Below, piece by piece: positions 23,328-25,920 of a DNA stretch of 25,920 nt. The stretch spans positions 1 through 25,920 of the forward strand of contig JBMNQX010000021.1 in the NCBI GenBank assembly GCA_050944355.1, in the 5' to 3' direction. How positions within the stretch are numbered: position 1 is the stretch's first letter; the number at the start of each line of letters is the position of its first letter. The stretch comes from UBA4285 sp050944355 (GTDB lineage Bacteria > Bacillota > Clostridia > Lachnospirales > Lachnospiraceae). The notes below the pieces were generated by a model. The model was not told the origin of the DNA. It saw nothing but the letters and a program-made list of their open reading frames with translations, and did not search any database. Both the position numbers and the translations under genes were made by a program.

Positions 23328-23359
23328 AGTCTAACAAGTGGGGACTTTGTCCCCGTCAA
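23328..23359 (-). promoter_or_regulatory. MerR-type promoter with dyad operator
   Basis: On the minus strand TTGACG (23354-23359) is followed by the perfect dyad GGGGACAAAGTCCCC (23340-23354). The -10 could be TGTTAG (17-base spacer) or TAGACT (20-base spacer). A dyad sitting between -35 and a distantly placed -10 is the classical MerR arrangement, in which the bound activator untwists the overlong spacer. Confidence 0.7.
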
Positions 23360-23453
23360 GTGCTTTTTTCAAATTTTCGTCTTTTCTTTTATCTGGTATC
23401 TACCATTATATTCCAGAATCTGTTTGCCGATGATTTCCGGATCATATTATCAC

Positions 23454-23660
23454 ATGCCCGAACCAGAAAATGTACAAAACCGGCGTGATAATCCGTCTGT
23501 GATCATTATCGCAGAAATACTGCTGATATTCCTCATACTGTTTACAGTGATGCTATGCATGTACTTTCCAAAATTTGCCGGTTTATTTGGCCCAACGTTT
23601 AAAACGAAACCCCTGAATCTAAAACAATTTCCTAAGTGCAGGCTTTTTCAATTGTATTAA
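23454..23660 (+). CDS. Possible small single-pass membrane protein (68 aa)
   Basis: The frame begins MPEPENVQNRRDNPS, then a strong hydrophobic helix (IIIAEILLIFLILFTVMLCM), then YFPKFAGLFGPTF and a polar tail. The polar-helix-polar pattern looks protein-like, but there is no good ribosome-binding site. The 356-bp gap it occupies (23360-23715) otherwise shows only the MerR promoter at its left end. Confidence 0.35.
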   Translation: MPEPENVQNRRDNPSVIIIAEILLIFLILFTVMLCMYFPKFAGLFGPTFKTKPLNLKQFPKCRLFQLY

Positions 23661-23715
23661 ATACCAAACCTAAATTTCTTATAAGTCCCCCATCGGCGCA
23701 AACTCATTTACCTTC

Positions 23716-24645
23716 TTACATTAAGTTAGACAAAGATCGCATAACCAGATCAACATCCTGATTCTCAAGTTCCTGAATGACATGGAGGTAAGTTTTCTGT
23801 GTTGTTGTCATGCTCGCGTGTCCCAATCTTCTCGCTACGCTTCCAATAGATACACCTGCATAAAGAAGGATCGAGGCATGGGTATGTCGCAAGCCATGAA
23901 CAGAAATCACTGGAATACTCAGCTTTTTGCAATACCGCTCTAATATGTCGTTTACAGTAGAATTGTATACTTTCTCTTTGGTAACAAAAATCGGCTGATC
24001 TGGCGGCAGATCTTTTACAAGAGTCGCGAACTGCATCACAAGCTGCCAGTCGATCTGAATCTTGCGAACTGAAGATTTATTCTTTGTCGGAGCAAATCCG
24101 CCACCTTCCTTATAATTCCATGTTTTACTGACTGATACTGTCTGATGGGCAAAATCAAAGTCTGACGGCGTGACGGCAAGGGCTTCAGAAAAGCGCATAC
24201 CAGTTTTTGCAATCAGCAAAATAAACCAATCCCAGCTGACCGAATCCCCTAACTTCAAATTTGTCAGCAAGGTATGCAGTTCAAACTGATTCAGATATTT
24301 CTTTTTCTTATTGACCGGTGGCTTCCCTTTAATTATCACCTTTCGTGTCGGATCACGGGGAATCAATCCCTCATCAACAGCATCCAGAACCGCGCCTTTT
24401 AACTGATGATGAAAGTCCATAGTCGTCTGTCTTTCATGTTCTCTCGCATAGTCATTGATGATTTGCTGATAAACAGTCCTTGTCACATCACAAAGCTTCA
24501 AATCTGGAGCCAGTTTTTCGACCCATGAAAGACTCATCTGATACTTTGAAAGTGTCACATTCCGGATTGCTCCCTCCTTATAAACAGCAATCCAGTTTCT
24601 GTAGTACTCCTTCAGCTGGTCCGTTGTATGAAATTCCTTTGGCAT
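23716..24645 (-). CDS. Tyrosine recombinase of the type I restriction-associated kind (309 aa)
   Basis: A site-specific recombinase that cuts and rejoins DNA through a 3'-phosphotyrosine. Residues 1-105 are the SAM-like core-binding domain (VTLSKYQMSLSWVEKL; HERQTTMDFHHQLKGAVLDA). The catalytic domain follows, with Arg151 (TGMRFSEAL), Lys188 (PTKNKSS), His250 and Arg253 (HGLRHTH), His276 (LGHASMTTTQ) and Tyr286. All active-site residues are present. Recombinases of this sequence type usually sit in type I restriction-modification loci and invert or shuffle hsdS specificity genes; that is family knowledge. Here it lies 43 bases after a truncated hsdR, but no hsdS is in the window, so its targets, if any, must be further right. 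Confidence 0.85.
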   Translation of the reverse strand: MPKEFHTTDQLKEYYRNWIAVYKEGAIRNVTLSKYQMSLSWVEKLAPDLKLCDVTRTVYQQIINDYAREHERQTTMDFHHQLKGAVLDAVDEGLIPRDPTRKVIIKGKPPVNKKKKYLNQFELHTLLTNLKLGDSVSWDWFILLIAKTGMRFSEALAVTPSDFDFAHQTVSVSKTWNYKEGGGFAPTKNKSSVRKIQIDWQLVMQFATLVKDLPPDQPIFVTKEKVYNSTVNDILERYCKKLSIPVISVHGLRHTHASILLYAGVSIGSVARRLGHASMTTTQKTYLHVIQELENQDVDLVMRSLSNLM

Positions 24646-24688
24646 AGATACCCCTTTCTACACCGATGGAGGACCAACAATCCTGCTG

Positions 24689-25816
24689 TTATTTCTTATC
24701 ACCACTGTCAGGATCAGGTATGTCAAATCCGTCTGAAAGAATAAAATCCGTCAACAATTTATCTACCCGATTATTAACCAGGAAAATCGGAAGCTTTTTC
24801 CCTTCAAGCTTCGAAAAGTAAGCCTGAGCCGTATCTTGAGCTACGGAAGCTTTCAAAGCATCAAAACGTCCATATTCATTTAACTTGTCACGGCTTACAT
24901 GCTCTTTCATAATATTTGTGAGCAATTCTTCAGATACCCCAAGATATCGAACCAGTCTCCTTATCTGCTCTTTTTTAGCGTTCTTTTCATACATTACGAT
25001 ATAGTCCCGGAACTGCATTCCCGGAACCAGATTCGCATCTCCAGACTGAACGTCGTGGAGAAAGAGATTCGCATATTTCTGATCTTCCTGGGACAAAAAA
25101 GCAAATGACTTGTGAAGTGTTTTCAACGTCTGCTCAACATCCTTGGGATCAACATTCGGATCATCAAGCTGCTTTTTCCATTTCTCAAATCTGGAATTCA
25201 TGTAGTCATTGTCGATCACACCGGTATCCTGCTCTGTGAGATACGGATCGATGGGAAATGTAATATCATCATTGTAATCGCCGCTATCACCACCCGGCTG
25301 ACGAAGTTCCTTGTATCTCTGAAGGAGGATTTCATACTGACTTTCCGTAGGTATCAGAACAATTCTTTCCTCCTGCCTCTCATCTTCCGGATCAATCTTG
25401 GAAGAATATTCTGTCTGATCCCAGCTGAATCCCTGAATTCTGGCCGCCTGAAGAAACGTGGAAAATTCCCGGAAAAGCTTCGCGAATTTAGCTCTGGAAG
25501 CAATGTCCTTCGGCAATTTATCAATGTTTGGAATGCCTGCATTGACAAAAATTTCAACCATATCCTGATAGGAGTTATTCATGTGTCTCACATTGTCAGG
25601 AAGATGATCTGCAAACAATCCCTGTGGACGATCCCCGGAATACAGTTTCACGGCATCCTCAATATTCCGCTTCATCGTATGTGGCATACGATAATACCGG
25701 ATCGAGCCGAAAGGTTTCTCATTAATATTAAAGAGCCGGTTTGTCCTGGAAAATGCCTGAATCAGATTTTGGTACACCAAAACCTTATCTAAATAGTGTC
25801 TGCTGAACAAGTTCAA
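24689..25816 (-). pseudogene. hsdR: Type I restriction subunit HsdR, C-terminal fragment
   Basis: The sequence matches the end of HsdR: YLDKVLVYQNLIQAFSRTNR (helicase motif VI region, about residues 8-27), then the helical C-terminal domain. A full HsdR is around 1000 residues with a nuclease and two helicase domains; only about 370 remain. Homology begins near 25795-25804. Further upstream the same frame reads into sequence that does not look like HsdR (QLDGGHGGRNF) and reaches a TAA at 25916-25918; the other two minus-strand frames there are not HsdR-like either. The N-terminal two thirds are therefore lost, probably by an insertion or recombination event, and the fragment cannot restrict DNA. 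Confidence 0.75.
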
Positions 25817-25920
25817 AATAACGAAATTTCGGCCACCATGGCCGCCGTCCAGCTGACCTGTTCCTTGAAAAATTGCAGCTGATAAAAAAGAGTATAAAGT
25901 ATCCGCCGATGAATCTTAAA

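Overview
The window looks like chromosomal DNA of a Gram-positive anaerobe, most likely a gut or oral Bacillota of class Clostridia. This rests on strong AGGAGG-type ribosome-binding sites, TTG starts, hydrophobic-tail (LPXTG-like) wall anchors, and BspA-like/InlB-B-repeat surface proteins. No rRNA, tRNA or CRISPR array was seen, and the species cannot be named from the sequence. Most genes lie on the minus strand.

Region 1 (1-9.9 kb) is a tandem array of four paralogous cell-surface proteins; the leftmost runs off the window. Each has a signal peptide and BspA-type leucine-rich repeats. The three complete copies continue with two or three InlB/Listeria-Bacteroides B-repeats, an Ig-like domain and a sorting tail. 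Two also carry a pilin-like isopeptide domain, which the third has lost cleanly. The copies fall into two classes by upstream region and signal peptide, and the fourth copy is a mosaic of the two. A similar hairpin terminator closes each complete gene. Two of the gaps contain decayed pieces of the 3' end of the oxidoreductase gene that precedes the array, so the array seems to have grown by duplication of a unit containing part of that gene.

Region 2 (10.0-14.0 kb) holds an intact FAD-dependent oxidoreductase with an N-terminal beta-sandwich, a zinc-ribbon protein of unknown function, and an unusual exonuclease (DEDDh exonuclease, four acidic helical repeats, BRCT).

Region 3 (14.2-19.7 kb) is a string of small genes: a translationally coupled Rrf2 regulator and NAD(P)-binding oxidoreductase with a consensus promoter and a palindrome in its spacer; a broken methyltransferase; a membrane protein with two soluble domains; a TIGR04076 protein; a flavodoxin-type remnant; an ICMT/PEMT-like membrane methyltransferase; and an ankyrin protein.

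Region 4 (19.9-21.9 kb) is a plus-strand MATE exporter behind a perfect sigma-70-type promoter and a leader of about 220 nt. The leader has a 14-bp terminator stem, a competing 11-bp pairing and a 13-codon leader ORF, which suggests attenuation control. A possible small RNA and/or small membrane protein gene follows.

Region 5 (21.9-25.9 kb) is visibly more AT-rich and accessory in character: a MerR-type zinc-ribbon regulator with a dyad in its own promoter, a single-pass membrane protein, a tyrosine recombinase of the kind found with type I restriction loci, and a type I restriction subunit (HsdR) that has lost its helicase and nuclease portions. No hsdM or hsdS is present in the window.
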